Shown: positions 21,061 through 33,039, counted from the first letter of the stretch. The stretch: DNA of 64,000 nucleotides from Actinernus sp. WN-2022 (GCA_030867875.1 JAOWCC010001589.1:142511745-142575744), one strand, 5' to 3'. The notes: generated by a model from the sequence alone, not told the origin. A program made the numbers and translations.

Positions 21061-21768
21061 GTTGTTTTTCCATGATAAGCAAGGGCGTGTCCATAAAGCC
21101 ATATCAGAGACAGGCGTCAATACATGTGTTATCTTATAAAAATAGCATTAAGCAGGAAATTAAAAAAAAGTTGGAAATAACGAATAAAAAGGGCGCACGC
21201 TCCGTTTTTTTTTGCTTGGCCTAAAATACTAAAGGAAAAAAGCTTAACAAACGAAGTTCGGAAAATGGCTCTAGTCTGTTTACCTGTATTTTCTTTACTT
21301 TATTTTCTCCAATATTATCTTGTCTTGTTCGTCCTATACATGAAATCACCAATAATATTAAATTTGAAAGAATCTCTCTCTATCATATAAGTAAAATTGT
21401 ATTCTAGATTGTATAATGTCTCCTGACTGTTTATAAAGAGGATCAGCGTAAAATTTGTGTGTAAGTGATATGAAGAAAAAGTATACAACAACAGAAATTA
21501 AGAGGAACTGTATTTGTGTTTCTCTCCGCGCAATGCTGCATTGACTGAGCTAGTTTACTGGGCACCAAATAAGCAATATGAACAGGAGGACTTTGGAGAC
21601 AAATGGCTGAGAGCAAAAAACATATAAAGGTAGAAAGCAAAAAAGATACTTACGATCTCTAGGTTGGCTTGGCCTTCTGTTGAATATGAGCAACAAGAGA
21701 GGGATGCCGTTATTTACGAGAAAAGAAAAGGAAAGAAGAAATTGTTAATAAGCTTGTGAGTAGGGGAA
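21061..21768. other. No gene recognised
   Basis: AT-rich sequence with short frames and no supported feature. Confidence 0.4.
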
Positions 21769-22183
21769 GCGTCACATATCGATTTTTCCACGAGAAACGT
21801 CCAGCGAAGTTTGGGGGTGGTGGTGGGGGGTTTGACCTGTGACGTTTCTCCGTGGAAAAATCGATAGTTTTCAGAAACATCACATCACATATCTCTGCCA
21901 CGATATGTAAAGACTCCTGAAGAGAAATGGCATATTGCGGTTGTCCCACAGCTACTCGCATCTAATTTCCTATGTTTTTGAGAACTCACCGCCATAGATA
22001 GCAGTGAACTGAAAGGTTTCACGATGAAACGTTCCATTGCCACCAAATGGGATCCAGAGGTGTGACAAATTGTTTAAGTTGGAATAAAAAGGCGGACATG
22101 AATGGAAAGAGGTAGTGTGTGACTTTTGAAAAAAAATAGAAACTTCGCTGGACGTTTCTCGTGGAAAAATCAATATGTGACGC
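21769..22183. mobile_element. Foldback/TIR element of about 415 bp
   Basis: 'gcgtcacatatcgatttttc' and 'cacgagaaacgtccagcgaa' at the left have inverse copies at the right (22140-22183), plus an extra internal inverse copy at about 21840-21868. The target duplication is not clear. Confidence 0.65.
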
Positions 22184-22745
22184 CTCTCTAGGTGAAATAA
22201 AATGGAATGAAAAATCCAATTGTACTGAAATAACAAACAAAACAGACCAATCCAAGGTCGCCATTGCCGATATCTACTTAGTACTTAAATTAGCAATAGC
22301 ACCGCGATACTACTGGACCCGCCGGATGTTCGAACCAAGGGTAACTTTATTCCTAGGATAGCACTACCCCGAGGTTTAAGTCTGTAACCCTACGCATAGT
22401 TAGGAACCCAAGGGTAAAACTCCGTTGTTGAAACGAGGGTTAGGCAGAGGTTAACTATCCCAAGGGTAAATAACAAAACCATCCCAGAAATCAGCAGATC
22501 CGCCAGAGGAGATTGTAAATTCGCGGTAAAATCATGGCCGCGGTAAAGTGTGACATTCGATGTGTCAAACTTGAAACGAAAACTGAAAGCGAATTTCACG
22601 TCACCTGAGCCGAGGATTTGGCGCGAAGCCGGTACGAATACAGTGAATGCCGTTCATCTGTTGCTTCTGATAACTTTAACATCCTCCGAAAGCCAAATAA
22701 TTTTTTTCAGTAAAGATATTTTCGCGCAGAATTCGACTCGTTTTT
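22184..22745. other. No gene recognised
   Basis: No domain in any frame; one 98-residue ORF (from 22550) runs into the repeat at 22750 and is treated as incidental. Confidence 0.4.
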
Positions 22746-22992
22746 ACAGAGGCAATGTATGGAAAACTGAAAACACGATTGCACGCTACCCAGCACAGCT
22801 ACATCCCTCAAATTTCGATATGTTAATCTTTTACCTGGTATCTTAAGTTTGTATCTGAAGAATATTTCAGAAATTCGATTTTACGGATTTTATTTGGCAT
22901 CGGATTCTCATCGATTCCCATACAAACACTGTATTTCGCGCCATGTTTGCACCCCTTTCAAAATGTCGGAATTTACCGTGAACTGGTCTATT
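22746..22992. repeat. Second copy of the 14560-14780 repeat
   Basis: Starts 'caatgtatggaaaactgaaa' and runs through 'catgtttgcacccctttcaa' in the same order as at 14580-14770, with different spacer sequence inserted. Confidence 0.75.
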
Positions 22993-23305
22993 TCGCCGAA
23001 GAAAAGCAACAGCTCGCTGCAAATGCCAAAAAGATAAAAAGCAGAGACAAATGCACATGCAATTCAGTAAATGGTTTCCCCCAGAAAGTAAACTTAATTT
23101 ATTCAACCACAATTTAAACAATGAACAACTGACTTAAACAAAACAAAACTTTAACTCAAGAATGAGACAAAAACTAGCATTCAACTAGAACTACTCAATG
23201 GCAAAACATACGGACTTGTATGAAACTTTAATTATCCCACCCCTCCCCTGTGTTGGTTTTGCTCAACTGATCCACACGTGCTTGCTTCATCGATCAACAT
23301 GGCGG

Positions 23306-23448
23306 TAGCCTGCTTGCCGGCTCTCCTGTAATTTTTTTCGGTCGATTCTTTTCTTCTTTTCTCGCCCCATTTTGACCGCGTACCACAGGTGACCCAATCC
23401 GAAAAGAAACGACCGAAAAAAAATACAGGAGAGCCGGCAAGCAGGCTA
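23306..23448. mobile_element. 143-bp MITE with 9-bp target duplication
   Basis: TIRs TAGCCTGCTTGCCGGCTCTC and inverse, extending about 40 bp with the A-rich inner arms, are flanked by ACATGGCGG at 23297-23305 and 23449-23457. Nine-base duplication suggests a Mutator-like source transposase. Confidence 0.82.
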
Positions 23449-23662
23449 ACATGGCGGCGGAAAAGTCATCCGTGAACATGACATTAGGAATTTACCAGTT
23501 TCGGGGTGAAGTGTGCGGTTTGTTGGGAACTGGCTAGTGAGTCTGGGATTTGGAGGCACTTACGAAAGTGTTTGAAGGTGAGTACTGCATTACTTTAATA
23601 AAGAAAAGCGGTGAAATGTGGCTTTGAAACGACATAGAAATTTGGCGCGTTCGCTATACTTG

Positions 23663-23781
23663 CCCCGGGGTGAGGAATTTGCATAGCTTAAATTTGCATA
23701 GCTTAGCTAGCCCCACGGTGGGGCATTTGCAACGTTCTGATTCCAAAATGACAAATCCCCACAAATGCCCCGGGAGCTGGT

Positions 23782-23819
<38 letters not shown>

Positions 23820-23840
23820 GAGGGGGCATGAGCGGGCTTG
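23663..23840. repeat. G-tract element ('GGGGCATTTG' family) with 37-G run
   Basis: 'gccccggggtgagg' on the left and 'ggtgagggggcatgagcggg' on the right surround 'ggggcatttgcaa' and a homopolymer of about 37 G (23782-23818). Related pieces occur at 30566-30660, 43655-43806 and 56963-57216. The homopolymer length may be affected by sequencing error. Confidence 0.6.
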
Positions 23841-25212
23841 GAATTGATAGACATAAACAGACCATTAAAGATTACAGACTACATCAAATGTTGTCCATCT
23901 GTTGTTTCTTGGCTGTCTTAGAGCCCTTAAAGTGCATATGAAGCGAAAATTAAGTTGAGCTAATGTTAAAATGCTTTCGAAATGAGGAATATTGACATTT
24001 TCCGTGTGTCAACATCTCATCTCGTTTCAGAGATATGCAAATGATATGACCTATGATATGTCATGTTGGTTGAACGGCCTGGAGCCAAATCACAAAATGA
24101 AGAATATCTACAAATATTGGATAAAAATTACTGATAGTTTGCACACGTATGACACCATGGAAAGTACACATCATTGTACAAATTATGGTGTTGCCATGGA
24201 AACTCTCATGGCAGGTAGACTAGAATTCCAGAGGAAAACCAATCGTGGTTTTGGTCCGTCACGCCATCAATCCACGATTGCGTTTACTTTTCCTCCTGAT
24301 TGGTTGCTTTCTCATGCCAGTGAAACAATCGGTATTCACTTTAGTTCGTGATTGGTTCGTTCTAATTGCTTTGTTTTTGGTTTTACTACAGTAGGAGGAA
24401 AATAAAGACAATTTGTTTTGTTCATTCTCATCGTACGACAACTCGTGGAGCGTGACTGTAATGGATGCCTGGTGGATTGCAACAAACGGTTTCCTTAATT
24501 AACTACAGTAAATACTAATAATTAAATAATACTTAATTATATAACAAATATACTAAAATACGTAACATGACTTGATTGAATCCAATAAACATCCGTAAAA
24601 TCTCCATCCTGAAAGTATGGATTAACCAACACCATATATAAATTACATAATACATCAGCGAAGCTCCCTCGCGGTCCGAATCGAGGGGAGCACCATACAT
24701 ATAGCATTAGAGTGAAATTTTGCTGGATGTTCTTGCCTGCCCGCCCGACTGGTGCACCAGCGCGCGGAACAAATGTGGTTTTCGAGTGCTACATTTTGGT
24801 GCCCGATTTTGTTTGGCACCGTACTGTCATTTACATTTAATTCTCCTGTTTATGGGAATTTGTGATTTTTCAAATGATCCCATGATCAGTCTCATTTTTT
24901 GCCATAACGCGTAAAATATTCAATTTCCAACTTTAATTTCCAGTGCTTTTCCGCGTGCACGCATACACGTCATATTATTTCTGTTTTATTATACGACTTG
25001 GCGTTTTCGAGTGCAAATACGGGCTAAAACGAGTGCAAATATGAGACGGTATTACACGGGTCACAAACCGGTTTGCACAGGTTTATTCAACACTTAAAAG
25101 GTTTTGTAAGCGCGCGAGCCAATCGAAATGGGGCTGTTTGAGTAACAGCCAATCAACTTTTAGCGCGCGAAAAAAACTTTTCAGTGCGCGCCCGCCCCCG
25201 ACATTGGGCTGA
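23841..25212. other. No gene recognised
   Basis: Includes a 119-residue frame (23992-24351, starting MTFSVCQHLISFQRYANDMT) without any recognisable domain. Scattered inverted motifs ('tattatacgac') relate to the palindrome at 25339. Confidence 0.4.
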
Positions 25213-25262
25213 GAGATTTCTTCTCTCGAGATTTCTTCTCTCGAGATTTCTTCTCTCAAGAT
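25213..25262. repeat. 15-bp tandem repeat, about 3.3 copies
   Basis: The unit 'gagatttcttctctc' is repeated three times exactly, then a degenerate copy. Being a multiple of three, it gives an REEIS repeat in a minus-strand ORF that I do not regard as a gene. Confidence 0.8.
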
Positions 25263-25338
25263 TTTCTTCAAACAGAGCAGTAAGGTAAGCGAAAACAAAC
25301 ATGTTTTGTTCATGTTAGCTGTCGTATAATAAACAATT

Positions 25339-25400
25339 TATTACACGAAGAGTTGTGTAATACGGCTGGGGGCCGTATTACACAACTTTCCGTGTAATAA
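25339..25400. repeat. Palindrome of about 62 bp
   Basis: 'ttattacacgaagagttgtg' is mirrored by 'cacaactttccgtgtaataa' around the centre 'ggctgggggcc'. Part of a larger set of inverted motifs from 24985 onward. Confidence 0.8.
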
Positions 25401-26799
25401 GCTCTTTGTATGCGCCGTCACCTTTTCGTTACATATGCGCGTGCAACTCATCTGCACGTGCAGTATTTATTTTCGTAATTACATCTGCACGCACGCATTT
25501 ACATTTTCCGTTACACATGCTCGTGCAACTCAACTGCACATGCACTATTCCCTCACACCCCCTGTGTCAAGGAAATTTGCCTCGTGGTTAATCGACGCTC
25601 CGCCATGACAAGGTATAGCGATCAAATCGCATCTGATAGCCAAGAAAATAGAGGGAGTTGCCCGCACTGCCGCAGTCTAGATCGCAGGAAACTCAGGATG
25701 TTTGGTTTCAATATCTATAATTGCTTCGGCAGAATTTACCTATAGAAACTGAAATTGCTGTTCTAACACGAAACCTGCAATCTGATTATTGGACCAGCTA
25801 CTTGAAAAAGGCTTAAAATTTCCATTTCATCAAATAACAAACAACTATTTTTAGTTCACTACTATATTTCCTTACAATTATGATTGGTTGAAATTGATCA
25901 CATAACGTGATTGTTTTCCTCAATCTCACAATCCAGCTTTTTTGCCGATCAAATATTTTCTCTCAGCCCGTGTTATTCTTTGGAATCGCCTCACGTGACC
26001 CGATACCAGCTCTCTCACTCGCGCGCACAAGATCTCCGCCCGGTAAAATAAATTCCCTTGAACAGTACAAGTCAGCTAGAAATTAAGACTTTGAAAAACT
26101 CCCCGTAAGCGAGCGGCATGTTTACTGTGCGAGAAAAATCTTAACATGGTTTTGTTCCCGTCGCGCGCCTCAGTTTTAGGAAAACTTACAACAAGCGAAC
26201 GAATTAAGTTTACCTTTACAAGTTAGTTTAAAAACAAGAAATGTAAAACAATTTTCCTTACCTCGTATAGGAATTAGCTTCCGCCATCTTCAAAGTTTTG
26301 GGAATTTGAGAAATTAATCCAAATTACATTGTGACGTCATTCCCATAAATCAAAGCGCGCACTCAAGGCTAGATCACAACCTCGTACCCAGGAGACTCCA
26401 TGCGTTTTAGATGCGTAAAGGAGCCTCGGTACCGGGATGATCTGGTAATTTTAAACAGTGACCAGTTGGATCGGATGACAAATTGTTTGTATTTTTCAGC
26501 AGCTAACCAAGAGCCCATAACCAAGAGCGAGAAACTCCCATACTACCTCTGTGCTACGGCATTTTCACAAGTTAGGTTATTTTTAGAACGGTTTCGCGCT
26601 ATTGTTTAGTTGCAATCATTCCTAAGGGAATAAAATCACAAAAGCATAGCAGACGTGTTGTTGGTATAACAAAAGAAGCTAATGAGGCATCTTTTGTTCC
26701 GCCACGTGTGTAACCACTAATTGGCGGCAAAAATAATCTTAAAATAGACTTGTGAAAACGCCGTAGCATCTATATGGCTTGGTATATAATGTGTTACAA
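25401..26799. other. No gene recognised
   Basis: No supported coding or repeat feature apart from short motif duplications ('tgcacgtgcagtatt' with 'tgcacatgcactatt' near 25455 and 25535). Confidence 0.4.
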
Positions 26800-26914
26800 G
26801 ATACAATGATACGGAGATACCGAGATACAGTGATCCAGTGATACGGTGATACAGTGATACAGTGATACGGTGATACGGTGATACCAAGATAAAGTGATAC
26901 AGTGATACGAAGAT
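26800..26914. repeat. 8-bp microsatellite-like array, about 14 units
   Basis: The unit 'gatacagt' or 'gatacggt' is repeated with single-base variation. A minus-strand ORF over it (VSLYHRIT repeats) is a by-product. Confidence 0.85.
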
Positions 26915-27292
26915 CTCAAATTTCATTTTTTAAGCGGACGCTAAATACAGGTTTTACTGCATTTAATGAGAACCTCTATTAAGCGTAGACCCAGTATGAA
27001 ACGGACTGTTGTCTGGCTCATTTGAGCTCTTGTAGCCGTGGCGTACGTGATGGTAATTCGTGCATTAACGGTATTATCTTTGAGCATGACTGCTTTGTCT
27101 TACTATTTTGTTATTTAATTTTAACTTTGGAACGTTACGCATTTAACATTGAACCACTTTATTGCCCTTGTTGCAACACAAATACGAAATTAAAGCTGAA
27201 AGCTTTATTCTGATTGACAATTAGACATATTAGAACGTTCGTGACGTCTGTTTTCTCAATCACAGCTTTCGTATAAATATAATCTGAGTATC

Positions 27293-29209
27293 CACAGGAC
27301 GCCCAAGTTCTGACTATGTATATCGAAGCAGTGAATTACAAAGTTTGTACGGGAGTTGTTCCGATAACTCGGAATAGATAACGTAAATTTAGTTACAGAT
27401 CTTCTGTAATACAAGGTAAATAAAGGAAGAAGGCTTACTTGAAGTTGTTTTGTCGTCCTATGTGTGTTCAGGTCGCTAGAACGGTGTTTTATGGAATTCT
27501 TGAGTCATACGCTTCACCCCTCAGTAACCAGCTGAGAAGCGCGTATGACTCAAGAATTCGGTATCCGGTTGTTTCGCCCCCAAGTCGTTTCGCCCCCAGT
27601 CGTTTCGCCCCCAACTCGTAGTCGATTCGCCCCCACTTGAAGTCGATTCGCCCCCGCTTGAAGTCGATTCGCCCCCACTTGAATTGAACCCTTCAATTTG
27701 ATTTGTAACAGATCGAAGTGTATGAAACCAAGTGTAATAAAGGTTATTTAGCGGGAAGGTTTCCACAGAAACGGTGTTCAATGAAACAGATCGAAGTGTA
27801 ATTAGATGAATTAAGGCACAGAAAGGTTTCCATAGAACCCAACAAACAAACAACGGCGATCAATGAAACCTGTTATGGAACAGAACTGAAGAAAATTAAG
27901 TGTGAACTGAAGCCCCTACTTGAAGTCGATTCGCCCCCACTTCAATTTGGTGATTTGTAACAGATCGAAGTGTATGAAACCAAGTGAAACCATCGAAGTG
28001 TATGAAACCAAGTGTAATAAAGGTTTCAGTGTTAATAAACTGAAGAAAGCCAACTTTAGCCAACTTTATTTAGCGGGAAGGTTTCCACAGAAACGGTGTT
28101 CAATGAAACAGATCGAAGTGTAATTAAACTGAAGGAAGCCAACTTTAGCGAAGTAAGTGTGCGCCGTAAACTTTATTTAGATGAATTAAGGCACAGAAAG
28201 GTTTCCATAGAACCCAACAAACAAACAACGGCGATCAATGAAACCTGTTATGGAACAGAACTGAAGAAAATTAAGTGTGAACTGAAGCCCCTACTTGAAG
28301 TCGATTCGCCCCCACTTCACTTCTTAATAAACCTTCTGCACAGAGAAGCGCGACTCAGACGGCCCTCAACATCAGGCTAGTTTCTGAAAAGAAGCTGAAA
28401 CGTATACAAAGAAAAAAGTACAGAAACCTGCAGAGGAAAGTATTTAGCCACTGGGAGAAGTACAATGACAAACAGAAGACCGCATCCCAGCTTCTCAAGG
28501 CATGCTCCCATTTGAATGGACCAGTTGTCTAGGTGAAAGAGAGATTTCAATTTGTAAATACGTAGAGTTTCATTACTGCTAAATTCCTTTTAGAGGAAGT
28601 ATGAGATACGAAAACTGTAAATATGTCCGATATCATATGATATAATAAAAAAAATACTTTTACGAAATCAAAACTGTGGTTCTAAATAAGTATTGTGTTT
28701 GGGAAACATTCGTTGAATAGGCAACGTAAGCGCGTGAATGGTGTATTCTTGGGTTTCCTGTGTAAACCTCGCTTTCAAGCATCGACATGAGATAACAAAA
28801 TGGCGGGCGTTAACGAAAGATCATGAAGGGTTTTTGTTCATTTAGTATTATATTTCCTAAGGAACGTAACACTAGGCACTTCAAAGTGGGGGCGAATCGA
28901 CTTCAAGTGGGGGCGAATCGACTTCAAGTGGGGGCGAATCGACTACGAGTTGGGGGCGAAACGACTGGGGGCGAAACGACTTGGGGGCGAAACGACTGTA
29001 ATTCAAGAATTCCATAAAACACCGTTCTAGCGACCTGAACACACATAGGACGACAAAACAACTTCAAGTAAGCCTTCTTCCTTTATTTACCTTGTATTAC
29101 AGAAGATCTGTTAACTAAATTTACGTTAACATTCCGAGTTATCGGAACAACTCCCGTACAAACCTTGTAATTGAATTCACTGCTTCAGAATTTGGGCGGC
29201 CTGTGCATG
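27293..29209. mobile_element. 1.9-kb long-TIR (foldback) element with subterminal repeat arrays
   Basis: Inverted arms of about 350 bp run from 'cacaggacgcccaagttctg' inward through 'gtacgggagttgttccgata' and 'gaaggcttacttgaagt' at the left, with the inverse at the right. They are flanked by GAGTATC at 27286-27292 and 29210-29216. Each arm ends inward in a tandem array of about 21-bp units ('gtcgattcgcccccacttga'), five units at 27583-27680 and six at 28886-28995. The centre holds a direct duplication (about 27713-27950 and 27953-28315). Large arms with arrayed motifs resemble Foldback or Mutator-like elements. No transposase motif was recognised. Confidence 0.8.
28341..28532 (+). CDS. Unrecognised basic C-terminal frame inside the long-TIR element
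   Basis: An open frame without an obvious start ends ...KKLKRIQRKKYRNLQRKVF, then SHWEKYNDKQKTASQLLK and a stop (28530-28532). It is lysine- and arginine-rich and helical by composition, and could be the last exon of a transposon-encoded protein, with AATAAA-like sequence at about 28643. I do not recognise the family. It lies between the duplicated core and the right arm of the element. Confidence 0.3.
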   Translation, partial: QRSATQTALNIRLVSEKKLKRIQRKKYRNLQRKVFSHWEKYNDKQKTASQLLKACSHLNGPVV

Positions 29210-29539
29210 GAGTATCAGGCTCTCAAGAAGGGAAGCGGGGTAGAGAAAAGAAGAGAGCCTGACACAGATCCATAGAGAAAGGTTTTCCGCATTTTAACCA
29301 ATGAAATTTATTTGCGGTTTTCGGAGATTGACAGAACTGTCAACACGTCAGCCTCGGCCGATTTATAGTTTTGAAATGTCGGCCGGATTTTACATAAAAG
29401 TTTTTCAAACTCTGTAAAGAACATTTAAGACCTTAGTATGGTACTTGTATTTCATCTGTTTCTTTGTTTTGTGCTACGACTACTTATTAACATAATTCTG
29501 CTGCTCCTGTAATTCTCTCGAAGCTTTTGAGTTAAGTTA
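29210..29539. other. No gene recognised
   Basis: Short frames only. Confidence 0.4.
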
Positions 29540-29788
29540 GGGACCATTCATTATTTATGCCAGGGGGTGGGCTGGCAAGAATGAGGGGGGGGCACGATAA
29601 ATTCGGGACACTCGAGGGGGGTCATCAGAAAATATGGAAACAAATGTGGGGGTGGGGGGCTATTTTACAAATTACATCTAGAGGGGTCATGAGTTTTTGC
29701 TTTTCCTTGGAAGGGGGTCAAGAGGTTTTGTTTAGGCTTATGATGGATCTTGCCAGCCCACCCCCTGGAATAAATAATGAATGGTCCC
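29540..29788. mobile_element. Harbinger-like MITE, 249 bp, TTA target
   Basis: TIRs GGGACCATTCATTATTTATG and inverse extend into 'ccagggggtgggctggcaag' and its mirror (about 40 bp each), flanked by TTA at 29537-29539 and 29789-29791. A 3-bp TWA target is characteristic of PIF/Harbinger. The 127-residue ORF across it is incidental. Confidence 0.8.
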
Positions 29789-29791
29789 TTA

Positions 29792-31351
29792 TGTTGCCGT
29801 GGCCGTGGGAAATGTTTTGTCAAAGGCTTAATGTGCAAAATTTCGCATTCGCATTCGCTTGCTGCAAGCCGAGAAACTTGCTGTGTTTTTATCAGCTTCA
29901 GTGGACTGACGGCAACAATGACGGTGACGATCTTTGTTAAAACGAGAATAAAACTAGCATCTCTATCAGATTAAAAAATCGTGAATTGGGTTACCTGTGA
30001 CTCTATTCCTTTCTCTCTCTTCTCTCTCGGCTCCAATCTCCCTCTCTTTTCTTCACCTGCCACAGGGAGCCCATAATCTGATTTCCTCAAAAATTAGAGA
30101 TGCCTGCGGAGCAGGCTATGCAATACCAATATTTTTGTCTTTTCTAAAGCTGAGAAGTGTTTCACGGGCCATCTCCACTGGTTTGTTAATAATTGAGAAT
30201 TACAAATAGATGACTATTTCACATGTAGAATGACATTACCTAACTATTCACAATGAATAGCAACATTATGTGGAATTTGTTGTTCTAAATTGCTTGATTT
30301 CTCATAGTTATACTGCACCTGATTTTAATTACAATGCATCAAATTTGAGTGACTCAATATCGCGCAGACTACTCAAATAACCATTGCACTTCAATCAACA
30401 ACACCCATACCAATTTTTTTTTGTAATTCTAACGACCCTCCAGGAACAATAATATTGAAAAGAAAGTAATATTAAACTACAGAATTGAGGGAAATTGTGG
30501 CTGAAATGTACATGCACAGCATGTATGTATGTGTGTGTTGTGTGTGTATTATGGCTCTATCATTTCCAACCACCCCCCCCCCCCCCCCCCAGGCATACCC
30601 TAACCTAACCCCCCCCCCCCCCCCCCCAAATACGTGGGGCATTTGCACATTGACATTTGACAGACAAGAGCATCAGTAGAGAACCAATTCTCTGACTACT
30701 CTAGCACAAACCATGTTGACACAAAATTATGCTAGAACTCCATGCAGTACATGGGCCTCTTGTTGACTATTGTCGACAGTGTAGTCTAGATTGCTGCAGT
30801 GATGTCTCAGAAGGGTGTGTATTTGTGACTACCACACTACTGTTCATTTATTTTGTTATAACTCGGGAACAGGAGGGTTGATAATTCTGGTCTTAAAAAC
30901 CATTTCGAACACACTTTCTAATCTATGATTATCACTAGTAATAATGATAGACTTTAGGAGTTTGAATGAAAAGACTGTAGTGCACCCTGGTGGTCACTAT
31001 ATAGGAGGGGCTGAATGGGGGAGTACCAATATCAGTTAACAGCTAAATTTTTAGCTATTTGTCAGTTATCAGTTAAATTTTGCTGTTATCAGTTAAGTTA
31101 TATAAAAAAGACTACCCTAACCTGATTTGAATACATATTTGCTGGTATGAAATGAATAATAACCGCTAATTCAACATCAAACACTACATTTTGTCTATTC
31201 AATAGATTTTTCTAGTATCAGATAACTCTGATGTGTCATGTTTAATATTTGACTATTATCAACTGGATCAAATCTGTCGAAAACCATCCGCCTCATATAG
31301 GGTTCTCTTGGTTTGTTGCGCACATGTGCAGACACCCTTCAATTTGACCCT
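29792..31351. other. No gene recognised; two poly-C tracts
   Basis: Runs of about 18 and 19 C at 30573-30590 and 30609-30627 lie next to 'ggggcatttgcac', linking them to the G-tract element family. 31035-31110 carries repeated 'tatcagttaa' motifs similar to the TCAGTT element at 44031-44962. Confidence 0.5.
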
Positions 31352-32284
31352 TCAGCTACCTTTCGTTATTAGCTGCTCACAGCTGTGAAGAGCGTCTGGA
31401 GAGTCCCATTGAAATCGATTCTTACTCCCTTCGAGTGGAACCTCCATATAATCGGGTCCATATTTATCTTTTAGCACTCCTTTCCAACCTCTAGGTACTA
31501 AGAAAGGAAAGCCTTCAAACATCAACTCCTGTAAGGGAAGGTAGTTGCGTGGAACTTTCTCAACCACGTACATATCTACCATTAGACCGTCGTGCCACTT
31601 GCAGTTCCTTTGAATACAGTATTTATAGCAGCTATTCTCATCTCTCAGTCTCGGGTTCCAAGTCCGCTGGTACATCCCTATGTTTTTATACTTTTTTGAC
31701 TCGTACAAACCAGGATATTTCTCGGGATCGGGTTTCAAGTAAGTGTCGGTTTCGGTGTTTTGGAAGAACACGTCTTTCGGCAGCTCTTTGCTCGCATATC
31801 TAAAGAATCGCTCGTAGTCATCCAATGGCATTTCTATATCGCCATCCGAGTCCCAGGGAACGAATCCTTTGTGTCTAGCGGCGCCGAGCAGCGTAGCGGA
31901 TGTAATCCAATACCGAATACCATGCTTGCGAGCGAGAACATCGAAAATACGGAGTAAGCGAGTTATGGCGAGTTGTGCTTGCCGAAGGTCATATGTTGAA
32001 TGATTTCTAATATCGGTACAATTCCAGATACCTTCTTTTTTCAAATCACAAACACCTCCCAGCTCTGTGTATAGCTTGGGACATATTTGTCCATCGTTGT
32101 AGGTTATATTACAGAAATTTCTCCGTAGTTCAGCATTTTCCGGTGGCCTCACGGCTTTCGGTCTTTTCGTTCCAGCAAACATATTTACGACTACGAGTAT
32201 CATAAGTCCGCAAAAGGCAACGACCACTAGTATGGAAAACCTCCTCATTTTTTTAATGCCCACCATGTTTAATTTCTTCCTCAC
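31352..32284 (-). CDS. LicD/fukutin-family type II membrane protein
   Basis: A 310-residue intronless frame. Residues 1-15 are basic and 16-36 form one membrane segment, giving type II topology with a lumenal domain. The lumenal part has the LicD core TSATLLGAARHKGFVPWDSD (128-147), with D145, D147 and D149 forming the acidic nucleotidyl/phosphotransfer motif, and HDGLMVDMYVV (231-241). N-glycosylation sequons lie at N59, N88 and N94. LicD proteins transfer phosphocholine or phosphoribitol-type groups to glycans; fukutin and FKRP are the animal Golgi members, and a Golgi role here is inference. Three in-frame Met codons (1, 7, 13) precede the membrane segment, and the first is taken. The start lies about 60 bp from a foldback repeat. 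Neighbours are repeats only. It could be a processed copy, but no poly-A tail or target duplication is visible. Confidence 0.85.
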   Translation of the reverse strand: MRKKLNMVGIKKMRRFSILVVVAFCGLMILVVVNMFAGTKRPKAVRPPENAELRRNFCNITYNDGQICPKLYTELGGVCDLKKEGIWNCTDIRNHSTYDLRQAQLAITRLLRIFDVLARKHGIRYWITSATLLGAARHKGFVPWDSDGDIEMPLDDYERFFRYASKELPKDVFFQNTETDTYLKPDPEKYPGLYESKKYKNIGMYQRTWNPRLRDENSCYKYCIQRNCKWHDGLMVDMYVVEKVPRNYLPLQELMFEGFPFLVPRGWKGVLKDKYGPDYMEVPLEGSKNRFQWDSPDALHSCEQLITKGS

Positions 32285-32343
32285 TTGTGGCGTTGTGCTT
32301 AGTCATGCGAAGCCTTCCCATGAACATTTGCGCTTGCAAATAG

Positions 32344-32592
32344 CACTACGGTAGACTGCGAACAGTCCCTCCTTTTTCCTCCATTGATTGTAATTTGCGA
32401 GCGGAGCGAGCGAAGAAAAAATATGGCAGGCGTTCGAGCGGAGCGAGAGGAAGAATGGGGACGAGATTCTTCCTCTCGCTCCGCTCGAACGCCTGCCATA
32501 TTTTCTCTTCGCTCGCTCCGCTCGCTAATAGCCTGTACACAGACCTCCGTAATCCCTTCAAAGGAAGGAAAAGGTGGTCTGTACTACGGATG
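32344..32592. mobile_element. Foldback element with GC-rich palindrome, just upstream of the LicD-like gene
   Basis: Outer 'cactacgg' and inverse 'gtactacggatg' are shared with 37270-37395. The centre (32397-32525) is a near-perfect palindrome rich in 'gcgagcggagcgagcg'. The shorter relative at 37270-37395 lacks this centre, so the palindrome is probably an insertion or a longer variant. Confidence 0.7.
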
Positions 32593-33039
32593 AGTTAATC
32601 GTGTTCTAGGTCACGTGGATAGTTACAGGAATGCTGTAACCAGTCGCTGATTGGCTGGTGCCTCATAGCGGGTGCTGATTGGCTTAGAGGTTATGTTGAC
32701 CTTAGTTCTGGCTCCGTGGGAAAATCCGAGCTCGATTCACTCTAGTTTGGAATTGTATTAAGACGAATTGCTATGTCATTTTGTGTCCAGTACTCGGTTA
32801 ATATCGAGAAAAAAATGATAAGAATGTCGTTCATGGAACTGCTGCATTTCAAGTCTGGGAATAAATTATTTCTCTCGAATTTCAAGTAAAAAGTCGGCCT
32901 CAACGTATATGCAGAAAGTGCCTAGCTAGGAAGTTTGAAAGAATTTGCAGGGAACAAACGAAATTCTTCTTCAGATATCGTCTAGTTATTCAAAACGAAA
33001 AGAAAGTCCATGTTCAAGAGCTCTTTTTGCAAAGCGAAT

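Noticed and set aside
23654..23854. Proline-rich ORF
   Set aside because: A product of the 37-G homopolymer only.
26717..26926. Tandem-repeat protein (VSLYHRIT units)
   Set aside because: It is simply a frame through the 8-bp microsatellite-like array.
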